A DNA stretch of 64,000 nucleotides from Acidobacteriaceae bacterium (GTDB lineage Bacteria > Acidobacteriota > Terriglobia > Terriglobales > Acidobacteriaceae). The DNA is taken from NCBI GenBank assembly GCA_030041435.1, contig JASHNW010000064.1, positions 59,796 through 123,795 of the forward strand, read 5' to 3'. The notes under the pieces were generated by a model. It worked only from the letters and a program-made list of their open reading frames with translations, made no database searches and was not told the DNA's origin. Positions 63,883 through 64,000 of the stretch are shown here, in pieces (the first letter of the stretch is position 1; the number at the start of each line of letters is the position of its first letter). Position numbers and translations under genes: made by a program.

Positions 63883-64000
63883 ATGAGACCCAGGAAGGCT
63901 GCTGTTCCGGATTCAGTTATCCAGCTGGAGCGTCAGTTTGAGCAGTTCAGGAGCGCGCGCACGGGGCGGGGGAAACTGCCTGCGACGCTGTGGCAGGCGG
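63883..64000 (+). mobile_element. IS66-associated small ORF, runs off the window
   Basis: The frame from ATG 63883 (MRPRKAAVPDSVIQLERQFE, then TGRGKLPATLWQA) resembles the first ORF of IS66-type elements, whose products begin with a basic segment and a helical region leading to LWxAAVELA. Only the first 39 codons are visible. The insertion probably ended the XRE-type gene just to its left. Confidence 0.5.

Noticed and set aside
1..64000. CRISPR arrays, rRNA genes and complete tRNA genes
   Set aside because: No regularly spaced direct-repeat array, rRNA signature or fully folding tRNA was found; only tRNA remnants are present.

Overview
The window (about 64 kb, GC-rich) looks like a chromosomal segment of an acidobacterium (Acidobacteriia/Terriglobia type). 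The evidence is a 1211-residue Oar-like TonB-dependent receptor with a carboxypeptidase-regulatory N-terminus, a remnant of an acidobacterial-type FtsX/MacB permease, DUF5107-type TPR proteins and sugar-porter/LacI polysaccharide loci. Species cannot be assigned from sequence reading alone.

Region 1 (1-14.3 kb) is a galactoside/glycan utilisation locus: a DUF5107-TPR protein, a sugar porter, a LacI regulator, a GH59 galactocerebrosidase-like enzyme, a GH35 (DUF5597) beta-galactosidase, a periplasmic TPR protein and an Oar-type TonB receptor. An identical 14-bp motif lies just downstream of strong TTGACA-type promoters for both the GH59 gene and the receptor-TPR-GH35 operon, which ties the locus to the LacI regulator.

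Region 2 (14.3-45 kb) is accessory DNA. It contains a truncated YecA-like gene abutting a 3' tRNA-Phe remnant, a metallo-beta-lactamase-fold protein, and the centrepiece: ten tandem, same-strand, translationally coupled SpoIIE/PP2C phosphatase genes (16.8-35.2 kb). All ten keep their catalytic aspartates. Eight carry a secreted jelly-roll-like sensor plus a multi-TM module, and two carry only a TM module. Immediately upstream on the same strand is one stand-alone STAS anti-anti-sigma protein. The array reads as two copies of a four-gene block plus a tandem pair, with an 8-nt start/stop overlap at all nine junctions. I infer a multi-input partner-switching sensor array converging on one STAS protein. 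No anti-sigma kinase or sigma factor is visible in the window. The rest of the region is full of decay: an alpha/beta-hydrolase tail, an autotransporter-like gene frameshifted at homopolymers, a tRNA-Pro pseudogene, a ClC-channel tail, and a mosaic of ssb, IS630, cpaF and FtsX-permease fragments.

Region 3 (45.4-61.3 kb) is a nitrogen-acquisition island. On the minus strand a porin, the urea ABC transporter urtABCDE and urease ureFDABCG form one tightly packed operon with a long hairpin-rich leader. Divergently, a full-length urea carboxylase overlaps a GntR/FCD regulator. There is no ureE, but UreG has a histidine-rich tail. There is no allophanate hydrolase in the window.

Region 4 (61.3-64 kb) is mobile-element debris: an IS91-family transposase preceded by a tyrosine-recombinase tail, an XRE-type regulator tail, and the start of an IS66-associated ORF that runs off the window.
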